The notes under the pieces are model-generated. The model searched no databases, was not told the origin of the DNA, and worked only from the letters and a program-made list of their open reading frames with translations. Position numbers and translations under genes: made by a program. 64,000 bases of DNA, from assembly GCF_014192225.1 (NCBI RefSeq), contig NZ_JACHXS010000004.1, positions 186,001 to 250,000 of the forward strand, read 5' to 3'. The first letter of the stretch is position 1, and each line of letters starts with the position of its first letter. The DNA comes from Pseudoduganella umbonata (GTDB lineage: Bacteria; Pseudomonadota; Gammaproteobacteria; Burkholderiales; Burkholderiaceae_D). Positions 22,172 to 31,880 of the stretch are shown here, in pieces.

Positions 22172-23503
22172 TCAGTTCACGGACAGCGCCGCGGCAGGCG
22201 CCGGCGCCGGATGGGGCGCTGCCGACAGCGACTTCGGCAGGTTCACGGTGAAGGTGCTGCCCTTGCCCGGCTCCGAGCTGATCGACAGCGTGCCGTTATG
22301 GCGCAGCAGCACGTGCTTGACGATCGCCAGGCCCAGGCCGGTGCCCTGGGTCTCGCGCGACCGGCTCTTGTCGACCCGGTAGAAGCGCTCGGTCAGCCGG
22401 GAAATGTGCTCGGGGCTGATGCCGATGCCGGTATCGCGCACGGTGAACCGCACGCCGGCCGCCGTATCCTCCCACTTCAGGGACACGGTACCGCCGGCGG
22501 GGGTGTAGCGTACCGCGTTCGCGGCCAGGTTGCCGAACGCGCTGTACAGCTCATCCGTGCTGCCCATCACGTCGCCGCCGTCCATCTCGAGCACGATCTC
22601 GTGCTTGCCGGCGGACAGCGCCAGCGCATCGCGGCGCACCTTGTCCAGCAGGTTGCCGATATCGACGCGCTCGGCGCGCACCGGATGGTCGATCGATTCC
22701 AGGCGCGACAGCGTCAGCATGTCCTCGATCAGGTGCTGCATCCGGTAGGCCTGGTCCATCATCAGCTTCAGGTGGGCCTGGCGCGTGGTCTCGTCGAGCT
22801 GCTCGGCGGCGGCGATTTCCAGGAAGCCCAGCACCACCGTCAGCGGCGTGCGCAGTTCGTGCGAGGCGTTGGCGACGAAATCGCGGCGCATCATGTCGGT
22901 ACGCTCGCTTTCCGTGACGTCGTGCGTGACGAGGATCTGCCGGCGGTTCTCGAACGGAATGATGTGCGTGATCAGCTTGCGCCCGCGGAACGACAGCACC
23001 AGCGGCTGGTCGTAGCGGCCCAGGATCAGGTAGTCCATGAAATCGGGGCTGCGCACCAGGTTCGTCACGCGCATGCCCTTGTCGCGGTCGTGCCGCAGGC
23101 CCAGGTGTTCTTCGGCGGCCGGGTTGCACCATTCGAGGAACAGCACGTCGTCCATGATCACCACGCCGTCCGGCAGCAGGTGCATCGCCTGGCGGAAGCG
23201 GGCCAGCCACTCGGTCAGCTCGGCCTGGTTTTTCTCGTCGTCGCGGCGCAGCCGGTACAGCCGGGAAAACACCGGCGTCCATTCGCCCCAGCCATCGGGC
23301 AGCTTGGCGCTGTTCGGTTCGTCGAGCCAGCCGGACAGCTGGTACAGGTAATGCAACTGCACCAGCACCATCGTGCCCAGGGCGGCCAGCGCGGTCAACA
23401 GCGCCGGCAGCATGCCGAACCACCACCACAACAGGCCGATGCCGAACGCGCCGGCCGTCATCTGGATGGCGACCGGTACCCAGAACACGAACTTGGGGTT
23501 CAT
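22172..23503 (-). CDS. phoR: Phosphate regulon sensor histidine kinase PhoR
   Basis: Sensor of 443 residues. Two N-terminal membrane segments (about 5-25 and 29-50) and the charged linker typical of PhoR are followed by a PAS domain (about 95-205). The HisKA domain has the H-box FVANASHELRTPL. The HATPase domain has NLAANAVRYTP, DTGIGI and GTGLGLAIVKH. It phosphorylates PhoB when phosphate is scarce, controlled through PhoU and the Pst transporter. The start at 23503 overlaps the phoB stop by 4 bases (ATGA). Confidence 0.96.
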   Translation of the reverse strand: MNPKFVFWVPVAIQMTAGAFGIGLLWWWFGMLPALLTALAALGTMVLVQLHYLYQLSGWLDEPNSAKLPDGWGEWTPVFSRLYRLRRDDEKNQAELTEWLARFRQAMHLLPDGVVIMDDVLFLEWCNPAAEEHLGLRHDRDKGMRVTNLVRSPDFMDYLILGRYDQPLVLSFRGRKLITHIIPFENRRQILVTHDVTESERTDMMRRDFVANASHELRTPLTVVLGFLEIAAAEQLDETTRQAHLKLMMDQAYRMQHLIEDMLTLSRLESIDHPVRAERVDIGNLLDKVRRDALALSAGKHEIVLEMDGGDVMGSTDELYSAFGNLAANAVRYTPAGGTVSLKWEDTAAGVRFTVRDTGIGISPEHISRLTERFYRVDKSRSRETQGTGLGLAIVKHVLLRHNGTLSISSEPGKGSTFTVNLPKSLSAAPHPAPAPAAALSVN

Positions 23504-24192
23504 GTTTTCTCGGACAGCATGTAGCCGACGCTGCGCACCGTCTTGATCAGGTGTTCCGCTTCCTTCAGCGCCTTGCGCAGGCGCAGCACGTGCACGTCGA
23601 CCGTGCGTTCCTCGATCACCACGTGGTCGCCCCACACCTTGTCGAGCAGCTGGCTGCGCGAGAAGACCCGTTCCGGGTGCGCCAGGAAGAACTTCAGCAG
23701 CTTGTATTCGGCATGGCCGATATCGATCTTGCCCTGCCCCAGCGATACGGTGCAGCTGACCGGGTCGAGCGTGATCGGGCCGGCGCGCATGGCCGTATCG
23801 GCATGTTCCGGGCTCTTGCGGCGCAGCAGCGCACGCGAACGGGCCAGCAGTTCGCGCGGCGAAAACGGCTTCGTGATGTAGTCGTCGGCGCCATTGTTCA
23901 GGCCCGCCAGCTTGTCTTCCTCCATGCTCTTCGCCGTGAGCATGATGATCGGGATGTCGGCGAAATGCCGGTCGCCGCGGATGCGCGCCAGCAGGCGCAG
24001 GCCGGTCTGGTCCGGCAGCATCCAGTCGAGCAGGATCAGCTGCGGCTTGCGCTCATGGATGAAATCCCATGCTTCCTGCGTGCTCTGCACCGAGCTGACG
24101 TTCCAGCCCGACTCGCGTAACGAGAACGTGACCAGCTCGACAATCGCCGGTTCATCTTCAACAATCAGTACTGTCGTTTTATCCGCTGCCAT
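23500..24192 (-). CDS. phoB: Phosphate regulon response regulator PhoB
   Basis: OmpR-type regulator of 230 residues. The receiver domain (about 5-120) has the acidic pocket VEDEP, the phospho-acceptor Asp in LILLDWMLPD and the conserved Lys in DDYITKPF. The winged-helix DNA-binding domain (about 130-228) carries ERTVDVHVLRLRKAL. It activates genes through Pho boxes such as those between pstS and ppk1. Gene order phoU-phoB-phoR and tight spacing (7 bases after phoU) show one operon. Confidence 0.97.
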   Translation of the reverse strand: MAADKTTVLIVEDEPAIVELVTFSLRESGWNVSSVQSTQEAWDFIHERKPQLILLDWMLPDQTGLRLLARIRGDRHFADIPIIMLTAKSMEEDKLAGLNNGADDYITKPFSPRELLARSRALLRRKSPEHADTAMRAGPITLDPVSCTVSLGQGKIDIGHAEYKLLKFFLAHPERVFSRSQLLDKVWGDHVVIEERTVDVHVLRLRKALKEAEHLIKTVRSVGYMLSEKT

Positions 24193-24199
24193 CTGTCGT

Positions 24200-24910
24200 T
24201 CAGTCTTCCCTGGTTCCTTCGCCGGCCGCTACCGGGCGGCTGCTGTGACGGATGTCGACGCCTTCCACCACGTAGATCACGTACTCGGCAATGTTCTTGG
24301 CATGGTCGCCGATGCGCTCGATCGCCTTGGCAACCCACATCGTGTCCAGCGCAGCCGAAATTGTACGCGGATCTTCCATCATGAACGTAATCAGGTTGCG
24401 CATGATCGTGCGGAACTCATGGTCGATCACCGCATCCTGGGCGATCAGCTGGGCGGCCTGGCTGTGGTCGTTGCGGGCGAACGCATCCAGCGCGTCGTGC
24501 AGCATGTCGCTGGTGGCGGTGGCGATGTTGCGCACCATTTCATAATGGTTGACCGTGACGGCACCGCGGCTGTGCAGGCTTTTCGCGGTGCGCGCGATCT
24601 TCGAGGCTTCGTCGCCGATGCGCTCCAGGTCGGTGATGACCTTGATCGTGGCCATGATCGTGCGCAGGTCGTTCGCGGCCGGCTGGCGACGAACGATCAG
24701 GTGGCTGCACTGGTCGTCCAGCTGCACTTCGAGCTGGTTGACGGCATCGTCTTCGCGGATCACGCGCTCGGCGCGCTCCTGGTTGCCGATGCGGAAACAG
24801 GTCATCGCGTCGAGGAATTGCGTTTCGACCATGCCGCCCATCAGCAGCACCTTCGAGCGGATCGCTTCCAGGTCGTGGTCGTAGGCCTTCGAGGAATGTT
24901 CGCCAATCAT
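24200..24910 (-). CDS. phoU: Phosphate-specific transport system accessory protein PhoU
   Basis: Cytoplasmic protein of 236 residues made of two three-helix PhoU repeats (about 15-110 and 120-215). The metal-contact blocks are RIGDEASKIA and RIGDHAKNIAEYVIYVVEG. PhoU links the Pst transporter to PhoR and shuts the regulon down when phosphate is plentiful. Its loss is typically toxic unless PhoBR or Pst is also lost (established in E. coli). It lies 20 bases after pstB. Confidence 0.97.
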   Translation of the reverse strand: MIGEHSSKAYDHDLEAIRSKVLLMGGMVETQFLDAMTCFRIGNQERAERVIREDDAVNQLEVQLDDQCSHLIVRRQPAANDLRTIMATIKVITDLERIGDEASKIARTAKSLHSRGAVTVNHYEMVRNIATATSDMLHDALDAFARNDHSQAAQLIAQDAVIDHEFRTIMRNLITFMMEDPRTISAALDTMWVAKAIERIGDHAKNIAEYVIYVVEGVDIRHSSRPVAAGEGTRED

Positions 24911-24930
24911 TATTGTATTTTCCCTTCCGA

Positions 24931-25719
24931 TTAGCCGAAGCGGCCGGTGATGTAGTCCTGGGTTTCCTTGCGGGCCGGGTTCATGAAGATCTGGTCCGTT
25001 TCGCCGAACTCGACCAGTTCGCCCAGGTACATGTAGGCGGTGAAGTCGGAGCAGCGGGCGGCCTGCTGCATGTTGTGGGTCACGATGGCGATCGTGTAAT
25101 CCTGCTTCAGCTCGCTGATCAGTTCTTCCACTTTCGACGTGGAAATCGGGTCCAGTGCCGAGGTCGGCTCATCGAGCAGCAGCACGTCCGGCTTCACGGC
25201 CACGCCGCGGGCGATGCACAGGCGCTGCTGCTGGCCGCCGGACAGCGACAAGCCGCTCTTGCCCAGCTTGTCCTTGACCTCGGTCCACAGCGCGGCCTTC
25301 TTCAGCGCCCATTCGACGCGCTCGTCCATTTCGCCTTTCGACAGGTTTTCATACAGGCGCACGCCGAAAGCGATGTTGTCGTAGATCGACATCGGGAACG
25401 GCGTCGGCTTCTGGAACACCATGCCGACCTTGGCGCGCAGCATGTTCACGTCCTGGCTGCCTTCGAGAATATTGGTGCCGCGGTAGGCGATCGTGCCCTC
25501 CGCGCGCTGGCCGGGATACAGGTCGTACATGCGGTTCAGCGTGCGCAGCAGCGTCGACTTGCCGCAGCCCGACGGGCCGATGAAGGCCGTCACCTGGCGC
25601 TCATGGATATCCAGGTTGACGTTGTGCAGGCTGCGGGTCTTGCCATAGAAAAAATTGAGGTTCTTGATCTCGATGATCTTCGATGCCGATTTTGCGGCTG
25701 CGGTCGCTTGCGCGTTCAT
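24931..25719 (-). CDS. pstB: Phosphate ABC transporter ATP-binding protein PstB
   Basis: ATPase of 262 residues that drives PstCA. Walker [10 protein letters not shown] lies near residue 52, the signature [15 protein letters not shown] near 160, and Walker [14 protein letters not shown] follows. The N-terminal extension of about 15 Ala/Lys-rich residues is unremarkable. Two copies would dimerise below the PstC-PstA pore. It is 56 bases after pstA. Confidence 0.97.
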   Translation of the reverse strand: MNAQATAAAKSASKIIEIKNLNFFYGKTRSLHNVNLDIHERQVTAFIGPSGCGKSTLLRTLNRMYDLYPGQRAEGTIAYRGTNILEGSQDVNMLRAKVGMVFQKPTPFPMSIYDNIAFGVRLYENLSKGEMDERVEWALKKAALWTEVKDKLGKSGLSLSGGQQQRLCIARGVAVKPDVLLLDEPTSALDPISTSKVEELISELKQDYTIAIVTHNMQQAARCSDFTAYMYLGELVEFGETDQIFMNPARKETQDYITGRFG

Positions 25720-25775
25720 GTGCTGTTCTCTTGTATAGAATTCGATGATGGATTCGCCGGATGCTGCGCCGATCG

Positions 25776-26648
25776 TCAGTTCGGGATCTTCTGCGAGAAG
25801 ACCGTGCGCGACAGGATGTTCAGTGCCAGCACGCTGAAGGTGACCAGCAGCGCGCCGGCCCAGGCCAGGTCGCGCCAGTTGTCATAAGGGCTCATCGCGA
25901 ACTGGTAGATCACGTACGGCAGGTTGGCCATCGGCTTGTTCATGTCGGCGTTGAAGAACTGGTTCGACAGCGCGGTAAACAGCAGCGGTGCCGTTTCGCC
26001 GGTGACGCGGGCCACGGCCAGCAGCACGCCAGTCACCACGCCGGCCTTGACGGCGCGCAGGCGCACCAGCGTCGCCACTTTCCAGCGCGGCGCACCCAGT
26101 GCGAAGGCCGCTTCGAGCAGGCTGTTCGGCACCAGGCGCAGCATGTTGTCGGTGGTGCGCACGACCACCGGCACGGCGATCAGCGTCAGCGCCAGCGAAC
26201 CGGCATAACCGGAGAAGTGATTCACGTTGGCGACATACAGCGCGTAGACGAACAGGCCGATCACGATCGATGGCGCGGACAGCATGATGTCGGTGACGAA
26301 GCGGGTCACGGCAGCCACCTTGTTTTCCTCGCCGTATTCGGCCAGGTAGATGCCGGCCAGGATGCCGATCGGGGTGGACACCAGCGTCGACAGGCCGACC
26401 ATCAGCAGGCTGCCGACGATCGCGTTCATCAGGCCGCCACCTTCACTGCCGGGAGCCGGCGTGGTTTCGGTAAACAGCGCCGGTGTCAGTGCGGCGAGGC
26501 CGTTGATCAGCAGCGTGGCCAGGATCCACAGCAGCACGATGACGCCGATCGACATGGCGCCGATCGACATGGCGATGCCGATGCGGTGCGTCCACAGGCG
26601 CCTCCGGTAGACGGGATTCATGGGGGATTTGACGGCGGCGGTCGACAT
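25776..26648 (-). CDS. pstA: Phosphate ABC transporter permease PstA
   Basis: Inner-membrane permease of 290 residues with about six helices. The EAA-type loop that contacts PstB is [25 protein letters not shown]. It pairs with PstC. Its ATG shares one base with the pstC stop (TAATG), so translation is coupled. Confidence 0.95.
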   Translation of the reverse strand: MSTAAVKSPMNPVYRRRLWTHRIGIAMSIGAMSIGVIVLLWILATLLINGLAALTPALFTETTPAPGSEGGGLMNAIVGSLLMVGLSTLVSTPIGILAGIYLAEYGEENKVAAVTRFVTDIMLSAPSIVIGLFVYALYVANVNHFSGYAGSLALTLIAVPVVVRTTDNMLRLVPNSLLEAAFALGAPRWKVATLVRLRAVKAGVVTGVLLAVARVTGETAPLLFTALSNQFFNADMNKPMANLPYVIYQFAMSPYDNWRDLAWAGALLVTFSVLALNILSRTVFSQKIPN

Positions 26649-27667
26649 TATTTGACACCTTCTTTACGGGACATGCCGGCCAGCATCAGCTTGGCGGCGG
26701 TCAGGACGATGAACGTGATCACGAACAGGATCAGCGCCAGGGCGAACAGCGACGACACATGCAGCGTCGTGGCGGCTTCGCCGAATTCGTTGGCCAGCGT
26801 GGAAGCGATACTGTTACCCGGCGCAAACAGCGACGCGGACAGCTTGTTGGCGTTACCGATCACGAACGTGACGGCCATCGTTTCGCCCAGCGCGCGGCCC
26901 AGGCCCAGCATCACGCCGCCGACGACACCGGTCTTGGTGTATGGCAGCACGATCTTGCGCACCACTTCCCAGCGCGTGCAGCCCAGGCCGTACGCCGATT
27001 CCTTCAGCACGGCCGGCACGATCTCGAACACGTCGCGCATCACGGAAGAGATGAACGGGATGATCATGATCGCCAGGATCAGCGCGGCGGTCAGGATGCC
27101 GATGCCCATCGTCGGGCCGGAGAACAGCACGCCGATGAACGGCAGCTGGCCCAGCGTGGACTTCAGCAGCGGCTGCACGTAGTCGCCGAACAGCGGCACG
27201 AACACGAACAGGCCCCACATACCGTAGATGATCGACGGCACGCCGGCCAGCAGTTCGATGGCCGTGCCCAGCGGGCGCTTCAGCCACACCGGGCAGATCT
27301 CCGTCAGGAACAGCGCGATGCCGAAGCTGATGGGGAAGGCGATCAGCAGGGCGATGCCGGCGGTGGCCAGCGTGCCGACGATGGCGATCAGCGCCCCGTA
27401 CTGGTCATTGATCGGATCCCACTCGACGCGGGTCACGAAGCCGGGACCGAATTCCTTCAGCGCCGGCCAGGCACCCATGGCCAGCGAGATGATGATACCG
27501 ATCAGCACGAACAGCACCGACAAGGCAAACGTCATCGTTACCTTGTGGAAGATCCAGTCCTGCATCCGCTGGCGGCGCATCACGGATTGCATGGCCGCCT
27601 GCGACACGGTGGATACCGCCTGCGTCTCCGCCGCTGGGACGGAAGTCATTTCAGCACTCATGGACAT
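26648..27667 (-). CDS. pstC: Phosphate ABC transporter permease PstC
   Basis: Permease of 339 residues with an Ala/Val-rich N-terminal extension of about 35 residues and then six to seven helices. The cytoplasmic coupling loop is [29 protein letters not shown]. The start at ATG 27667 is chosen as the first ATG; another lies two codons on, and no good ribosome binding site supports either. It is separated from pstS by 111 bases that contain a hairpin. Confidence 0.95.
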   Translation of the reverse strand: MSMSAEMTSVPAAETQAVSTVSQAAMQSVMRRQRMQDWIFHKVTMTFALSVLFVLIGIIISLAMGAWPALKEFGPGFVTRVEWDPINDQYGALIAIVGTLATAGIALLIAFPISFGIALFLTEICPVWLKRPLGTAIELLAGVPSIIYGMWGLFVFVPLFGDYVQPLLKSTLGQLPFIGVLFSGPTMGIGILTAALILAIMIIPFISSVMRDVFEIVPAVLKESAYGLGCTRWEVVRKIVLPYTKTGVVGGVMLGLGRALGETMAVTFVIGNANKLSASLFAPGNSIASTLANEFGEAATTLHVSSLFALALILFVITFIVLTAAKLMLAGMSRKEGVK

Positions 27668-27734
27668 AGTTTTAGATGTTTTTCTCAAAATGGCTAGCCG
27701 GGAGATCCCCGCTGGGTTACCAGCCGAGTTCCCC

Positions 27735-27759
27735 CGGTTAACCCCCTCGGGGTCAACCG
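27735..27759 (-). other. Hairpin in the pstS-pstC gap
   Basis: An 11-bp stem (CGGTTGACCCC with GGGGTTAACCG on the minus strand, one mismatch) around a 3-base loop. There is no U-run, so it is more likely an mRNA 3'-end stabiliser than a terminator. Such hairpins let the binding protein PstS be made in excess over the permeases. Confidence 0.6.
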
Positions 27760-27778
27760 AGGGAGCAGGATCGTTCGA

Positions 27779-28822
27779 TCAGTACAGCGCCTTGCCGGAA
27801 GCGTCCTTCAGGTTCTGCTTCCATGCGGCCTGGACTTGCTTGACCACCGTATCCGGCAGCGGCACGTAGTCCAGTTCCACCGCGGCCTTGTCGCCGTTGG
27901 TGAAGGCCCAGTCGAAGAACTTGACGACTTCCTTGCCCTTGGCCGCGTCAGCCTGCTGCTTGTACATCAGGATGAACGACACGCCCGTGATCGGCCACGA
28001 CTGCTTGCCGGCCTGGTCGGTCAGCACCACGCCGAAGCCCGGGGTCTTGGTCCACTCGGCATTGGCGGCGGCGGCCTTGAAGTTCTCGTCGTCCGGCTGC
28101 AGGAACACGCCATCCTTGTTGCGCAGCTGGGTGTGCTGCATCTTGCTCTTCTTCGCGTACGCCCATTCGACGTAGCCGATCGCGCCCTTGATGCGCTGCA
28201 CGTTGGCGGCCACGCCTTCGTTGCCCTTGCCACCCACGCCGGTCGGCCATTTCACGGCACTGTTGGCGCCCACTTTCGACTTGAATTCCGGATTGGTCTT
28301 GGACAGGAAGTCGGTGAACAGGAACGACGTGCCCGAGCTGTCGGCGCGGTGCACGACGGTGATGTCGTCGTCAGGCAGCTTGACGCCCGCGTTCAGCGTG
28401 GCGATCGCCGGATCGTTCCACTTGGTGATCTTGCCCAGGAAGATGTCGCCGACGACCTGGCCGGTCAGCTTCAGCTGGCCCGGGGTGATGCCAGGCAGGT
28501 TGACCACCGTGACCACGCCGCCCATGATGGCCGGGAACTGCATCAGGCCGGCTTCATCCAGATCTTCCGCCTTCAGCGGCATGTCGGACGCGCCGAAATC
28601 GACCGTCTTTGCCTTGATTTGCTTGATACCTGCCCCGGACCCCACGGAAGCATAGTTCAGACCGTTGCCGGTGGAAGCCTTGTACTGCTCGGCCCACTTG
28701 GCATAGATCGGGTAAGGGAAGGTAGCACCGGCGCCGGTCATGTCCGCTGCGGCGGCGGTAGTGAAGGCCACTGCTGCGGAAGCGCCTACGATGAGGGAGG
28801 CCATCAACTGTTTCATACGCAT
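27779..28822 (-). CDS. pstS: Phosphate ABC transporter substrate-binding protein PstS
   Basis: Periplasmic phosphate-binding protein of 347 residues. The signal peptide runs to about residue 26 (AAVAFTTAAAA|DM). The mature N-terminus TGAGATFPYPIYAKWAEQY, the phosphate loop HRADSSGTSFLFTDFLS and GVGGKGNEGVAANV are all diagnostic. The start at 28822 has GAGGA 8 bases upstream. A Pho box lies 58 bases further upstream. First gene of the pst-pho operon. Confidence 0.97.
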   Translation of the reverse strand: MRMKQLMASLIVGASAAVAFTTAAAADMTGAGATFPYPIYAKWAEQYKASTGNGLNYASVGSGAGIKQIKAKTVDFGASDMPLKAEDLDEAGLMQFPAIMGGVVTVVNLPGITPGQLKLTGQVVGDIFLGKITKWNDPAIATLNAGVKLPDDDITVVHRADSSGTSFLFTDFLSKTNPEFKSKVGANSAVKWPTGVGGKGNEGVAANVQRIKGAIGYVEWAYAKKSKMQHTQLRNKDGVFLQPDDENFKAAAANAEWTKTPGFGVVLTDQAGKQSWPITGVSFILMYKQQADAAKGKEVVKFFDWAFTNGDKAAVELDYVPLPDTVVKQVQAAWKQNLKDASGKALY

Positions 28823-28879
28823 ATCAAAGTTCCTCTTTCGGGGTTGGGGTGTTGAATGCTGCGCAGTGTAGTAGTCGAA

Positions 28880-28906
28880 TATGACGGCTTTATGACATAT
28901 TTGACG
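28880..28906 (-). promoter_or_regulatory. Pho box upstream of pstS
   Basis: On the minus strand, CGTCAAA, TGTCATA and CGTCATA follow each other; the last two are exactly 11 bp apart, the spacing of PhoB half sites. TACACT, a fair -10 box, follows at the right distance. PhoB bound here would replace the -35 element. Confidence 0.8.
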
Positions 28907-28932
28907 CAGGTTGAAATATTTGCCCGGGAAGC

Positions 28933-29063
28933 TTGTCATAAGTCTCCGCACGCCTTGTCACAAATCTCGCAAGCCCTTGAAAACAAAGGAATAAACCACG
29001 TGTCATAAATCCCCCGATACCGCTTTTCGATGTCATGTTGTTGTCATATTTCTTATCTACACT
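28933..29063 (+). promoter_or_regulatory. Array of Pho-box half sites upstream of ppk1
   Basis: Plus-strand TGTCA sites lie at about 28934 and 28956 (22 bp apart, two helical turns), then 29001, 29031 and 29042 (11 bp apart) and 29063, with one more at 29104 next to the start. The 29031-29052 pair (TGTCATGTTGT then TGTCATATTTC) is the best full Pho box, and TACACT at 29058 is a fitting -10. Confidence 0.75.
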
Positions 29064-29110
29064 GTCACAAGCGCCAGCGCTGCCATGGGTAGCGCTAAAA
29101 TCTTGTCATA

Positions 29111-31225
29111 ATGAATAGAAAAACCGATAAAACCATGAAACCCGAGATCCGCGCGGAAATCACGCGTCACAGCCAGTTCCTCGATCGCGAGCTTTCCCAA
29201 CTGGCGTTCAACCGCCGCGTCATGGCGCAGGCTGAGGATCCATCGATTCCCGTGCTCGAGCGGTTGCGTTACCTGTGCATCACCTCCAGCAACCTCGACG
29301 AGTTCTTCGAGGTGCGCGTTGCCAGCCTGCTGGCCGCGGCCACCGTCGACGGCAAACTGTCCGAACACCCTGCCCTGACCGCCAACCTGAACCGTGTGTC
29401 GTCCGAGTGCCATGCGCTGGTGGCCCGGCAATATGACATCCTGAACAGCCAGATTCTGCCGCTGCTGAAGGAACATGGCGTGCACCTGCTGCGCAACACC
29501 GAACGCACGGAAGCCCAGCGCGCGTGGATCAAGGATTATTTCGAGCGCGAAGTGCGCCCGCTGCTGACGCCGATCGGCCTCGATCCGGCCCACCCGTTCC
29601 CGCAGGTCGTCAACAAGAGTCTCAATTTCATCGTCGCGCTGTCCGGCAAGGATGCCTTCGGCCGCGGCACGGCGATCGCCATCATCAAGGCGCCGCGCGT
29701 GCTGCCGCGCGTGATCAAGCTGCCGGACGAGCTGTCGGACAAGCCGGGCACCTGCTTCTGCCTGCTGTCGTCGATCATCCATGCGCACATCTCCGAGCTG
29801 TTCGCCGGCCGCGAGGTGATGGCTTATTCGCAGTTCCGCGTCACGCGCGATTCCGACCTGTGGGTCGACGAGGATGAGGTGAAGAACCTGCGCCAGGCGC
29901 TGAAGGGCGAACTGCAGGGCCGCCAGTTCGGCCGCTCGGTGCGCCTGGAGGTGGCCAAGAACTGCCCGCCGGAGCTGTCCCAGTTCCTGCTCGACCAGTT
30001 CGACCTGGACCGTTCCCGCCTGTACCAGGTGGACGGCCCGGTCAACATGGTGCGGCTGAACGAGATGATCGAACACACGAAGATGCCCGAACTGCGCTTC
30101 ACGCCGTTCGTGCCGGGCGTGCATCCGACCGGCGGCGACATCTTCGCCACGCTGCGCAAGCAGGATATCCTGCTGCATCACCCGTTCCAGTCGTTCCAGA
30201 CCGTGATCGACTTCATCCGGCAGGCGGCCAGCGACCCGTGCGTGGTGGCGATCAAGCAGACCGTCTACCGCACCGGGATGAATTCCGACCTGATGGAAGC
30301 GCTGATCCTGGCCTCCCGGCTGGGCAAGGAAGTGACGGTCATCGTGGAACTGATGGCGCGCTTCGACGAGGAAGCGAACATCAACTGGGCGGACAAGCTG
30401 GAGCAGGCCGGTGCCCAGGTCGTGTACGGCGTGGTGGGCCTGAAGACCCATGCGAAGATCGCGCTGGTGATCCGCCGCGAAGGCAGCGCCGACAATTCGG
30501 AGCTGCGCTACTACGCCCACCTGGGCACCGGCAACTACCATCCGACCACCACCAAGTTCTACACCGACTTCGGCTTGCTGACGTGCGAACCGAACCTGGG
30601 GCGCGACGTGAACGAAGTGTTCATGCACCTGACCAGCCTGGCCAAGCCGCACAAGCTGCATCACGTGTGGCTGGCGCCGTTCGCGCTGCAGAGCGAAATC
30701 ATCAAGGCGATCCGCAACGAAGCCAAGATCGCCAAGTCCGGCAAGCCGGGCCGCATCATCGTCAAGGTCAACGCGATGGTGGACGAATCGGTGATCCGCG
30801 CGCTGTACGCGGCATCGCAGGATGGCGTGAAGATCGACCTGATCGTGCGCGGCGCGTGCACGCTGCGGCCGGGCGTGCCGGGGCTGTCGGAAAACATCAA
30901 GGTCCGCTCGATCATCGGCCGCTTCCTCGAGCACAGCCGTATCTATTACTTCCGCAACGACCTGGCGCACGACGTGTATCTTGCCAGTGCCGACTGGATG
31001 AGCCGCAACCTGTTCCGCCGTATCGAGGTGGCCTTCCCCGTGCTCGACCGTGCGATGAAGCGGCGCGTGATGGCCGAGGGCCTGAATCCGTATTTGAAGG
31101 ACAATACGAACGCGTGGGAACTGGAACCGGACGGCCACTACCAGCGTCGCAAGCCGCGCGGCAAGCAGCAGCCGTTCGGCGCCCAGCAATACCTGATGAA
31201 AACGCTCGGCACCTCGGCCGAATGA
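29111..31225 (+). CDS. ppk1: Polyphosphate kinase 1
   Basis: Polymerises the gamma-phosphate of ATP into polyphosphate, reversibly. The protein has about 700 residues. N-terminal and head domains (FLDRELSQLAFNRRVM, SSNLDEFFEVRV) precede two phospholipase-D-like halves. The autophosphorylated His lies in VGLKTHAKIALV and the second conserved block is YAHLGTGNYHPTTTKFYTDFGL. Two Met codons (29111 and 29135) could start it; neither has a clear ribosome binding site, and the family-like sequence begins after the second. Upstream Pho boxes place it in the phosphate regulon, divergent from pstS. No exopolyphosphatase is in the window. Confidence 0.96.
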   Translation: MNRKTDKTMKPEIRAEITRHSQFLDRELSQLAFNRRVMAQAEDPSIPVLERLRYLCITSSNLDEFFEVRVASLLAAATVDGKLSEHPALTANLNRVSSECHALVARQYDILNSQILPLLKEHGVHLLRNTERTEAQRAWIKDYFEREVRPLLTPIGLDPAHPFPQVVNKSLNFIVALSGKDAFGRGTAIAIIKAPRVLPRVIKLPDELSDKPGTCFCLLSSIIHAHISELFAGREVMAYSQFRVTRDSDLWVDEDEVKNLRQALKGELQGRQFGRSVRLEVAKNCPPELSQFLLDQFDLDRSRLYQVDGPVNMVRLNEMIEHTKMPELRFTPFVPGVHPTGGDIFATLRKQDILLHHPFQSFQTVIDFIRQAASDPCVVAIKQTVYRTGMNSDLMEALILASRLGKEVTVIVELMARFDEEANINWADKLEQAGAQVVYGVVGLKTHAKIALVIRREGSADNSELRYYAHLGTGNYHPTTTKFYTDFGLLTCEPNLGRDVNEVFMHLTSLAKPHKLHHVWLAPFALQSEIIKAIRNEAKIAKSGKPGRIIVKVNAMVDESVIRALYAASQDGVKIDLIVRGACTLRPGVPGLSENIKVRSIIGRFLEHSRIYYFRNDLAHDVYLASADWMSRNLFRRIEVAFPVLDRAMKRRVMAEGLNPYLKDNTNAWELEPDGHYQRRKPRGKQQPFGAQQYLMKTLGTSAE

Positions 31226-31282
31226 GCCCGCGGCAGCGAAGAGCGTTACCGCCGAACAGTTTGCAGAAAGACGGAGAACCCG

Positions 31283-31750
31283 ATGGATTTGATCTTGTGG
31301 CGTCATGCCGAGGCCGAGCCGGGCCATGAAGGCTTGCCCGACCTGGAACGCGCGCTGACGCCGAAAGGCGTGAAGCAGGCCCGGCGCATGGGCAAGTGGC
31401 TCGATTCGCAACTGCCGGAAAATTGCCGCATCCTCGCCAGCCCGGCTGTGCGCACGGTGCAGACAGCCGAAGGCCTGGGCCGCAAATACAAGACGCACGC
31501 CGAACTGGTGCCGGGCGCGGCACCGGAAGCGATCCTGCAGGCAGCCAACTGGCCGGCGGCCAGGGAAACCGTGGTGATCGTCGGCCACCAGCCGACGCTG
31601 GGCCAGGTCGCCGCACTGCTGCTGACAGGCGAGGCGCTGGACGTCGAGATGAAGAAGGCGTCGGCCTGGTGGTTCGTGCAACGCGATCCGGAAGACCCCG
31701 CCAGCCTGTACCTGAAGGCCGTAATGGCGGCCGACCTGGTCGTCAAATAA
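31283..31750 (+). CDS. sixA: Phosphohistidine phosphatase SixA
   Basis: Histidine-phosphatase-family protein of 155 residues. The catalytic RHA motif is at the start (MDLILWRHAEAEPG) and the second His in IVGHQPTLGQVAALLL; the substrate Arg lies in LASPAVRTVQTAEG. SixA removes phosphate from His residues of phosphorelay proteins or of the nitrogen PTS. GGAG 6 bases before the ATG supports the start. It follows ppk1 by 57 bases and is probably co-transcribed with it. Confidence 0.92.
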   Translation: MDLILWRHAEAEPGHEGLPDLERALTPKGVKQARRMGKWLDSQLPENCRILASPAVRTVQTAEGLGRKYKTHAELVPGAAPEAILQAANWPAARETVVIVGHQPTLGQVAALLLTGEALDVEMKKASAWWFVQRDPEDPASLYLKAVMAADLVVK

Positions 31751-31799
31751 GCCACCGGGAAAGCCACCAAGAGGCACCTTGCAATGACCAAACCGTCTG

Positions 31800-31873
31800 C
31801 TACATTAGAAATGTAGTACCGGGAAGTTGTTCTTAGTGCTTCACCAAGGAGCAGCCCTCCGAAAGGATGGCTG
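31800..31873 (+). ncRNA. Structured leader of the 39-residue ORF (two hairpins)
   Basis: Hairpin 1 (31800-31816) is CTACATT-AGA-AATGTAG, a perfect 7-bp stem. Hairpin 2 (31852-31873) pairs CAGCCCTCC with GGATGGCTG around a GAAA tetraloop, eight pairs and one mismatch. The second hairpin covers the AAGGA that would serve as ribosome binding site, 13 bases before the ATG. AAGGAG also lies just before hairpin 2. No known riboswitch is recognised. Called as RNA structure from base pairing only. Confidence 0.45.
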
Positions 31874-31880
31874 ATTTATC

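Noticed and set aside
29057..31777. Open frame of 906 codons on the minus strand
   Set aside because: Antisense to ppk1 and sixA. Composition is His/Arg/Gln-rich low complexity typical of a shadow.
31800..31880. Known riboswitch before the 39-residue ORF
   Set aside because: The hairpins and conserved-looking bases match none of the classes I could recall (preQ1, SAM, guanidine, glycine, c-di-GMP).
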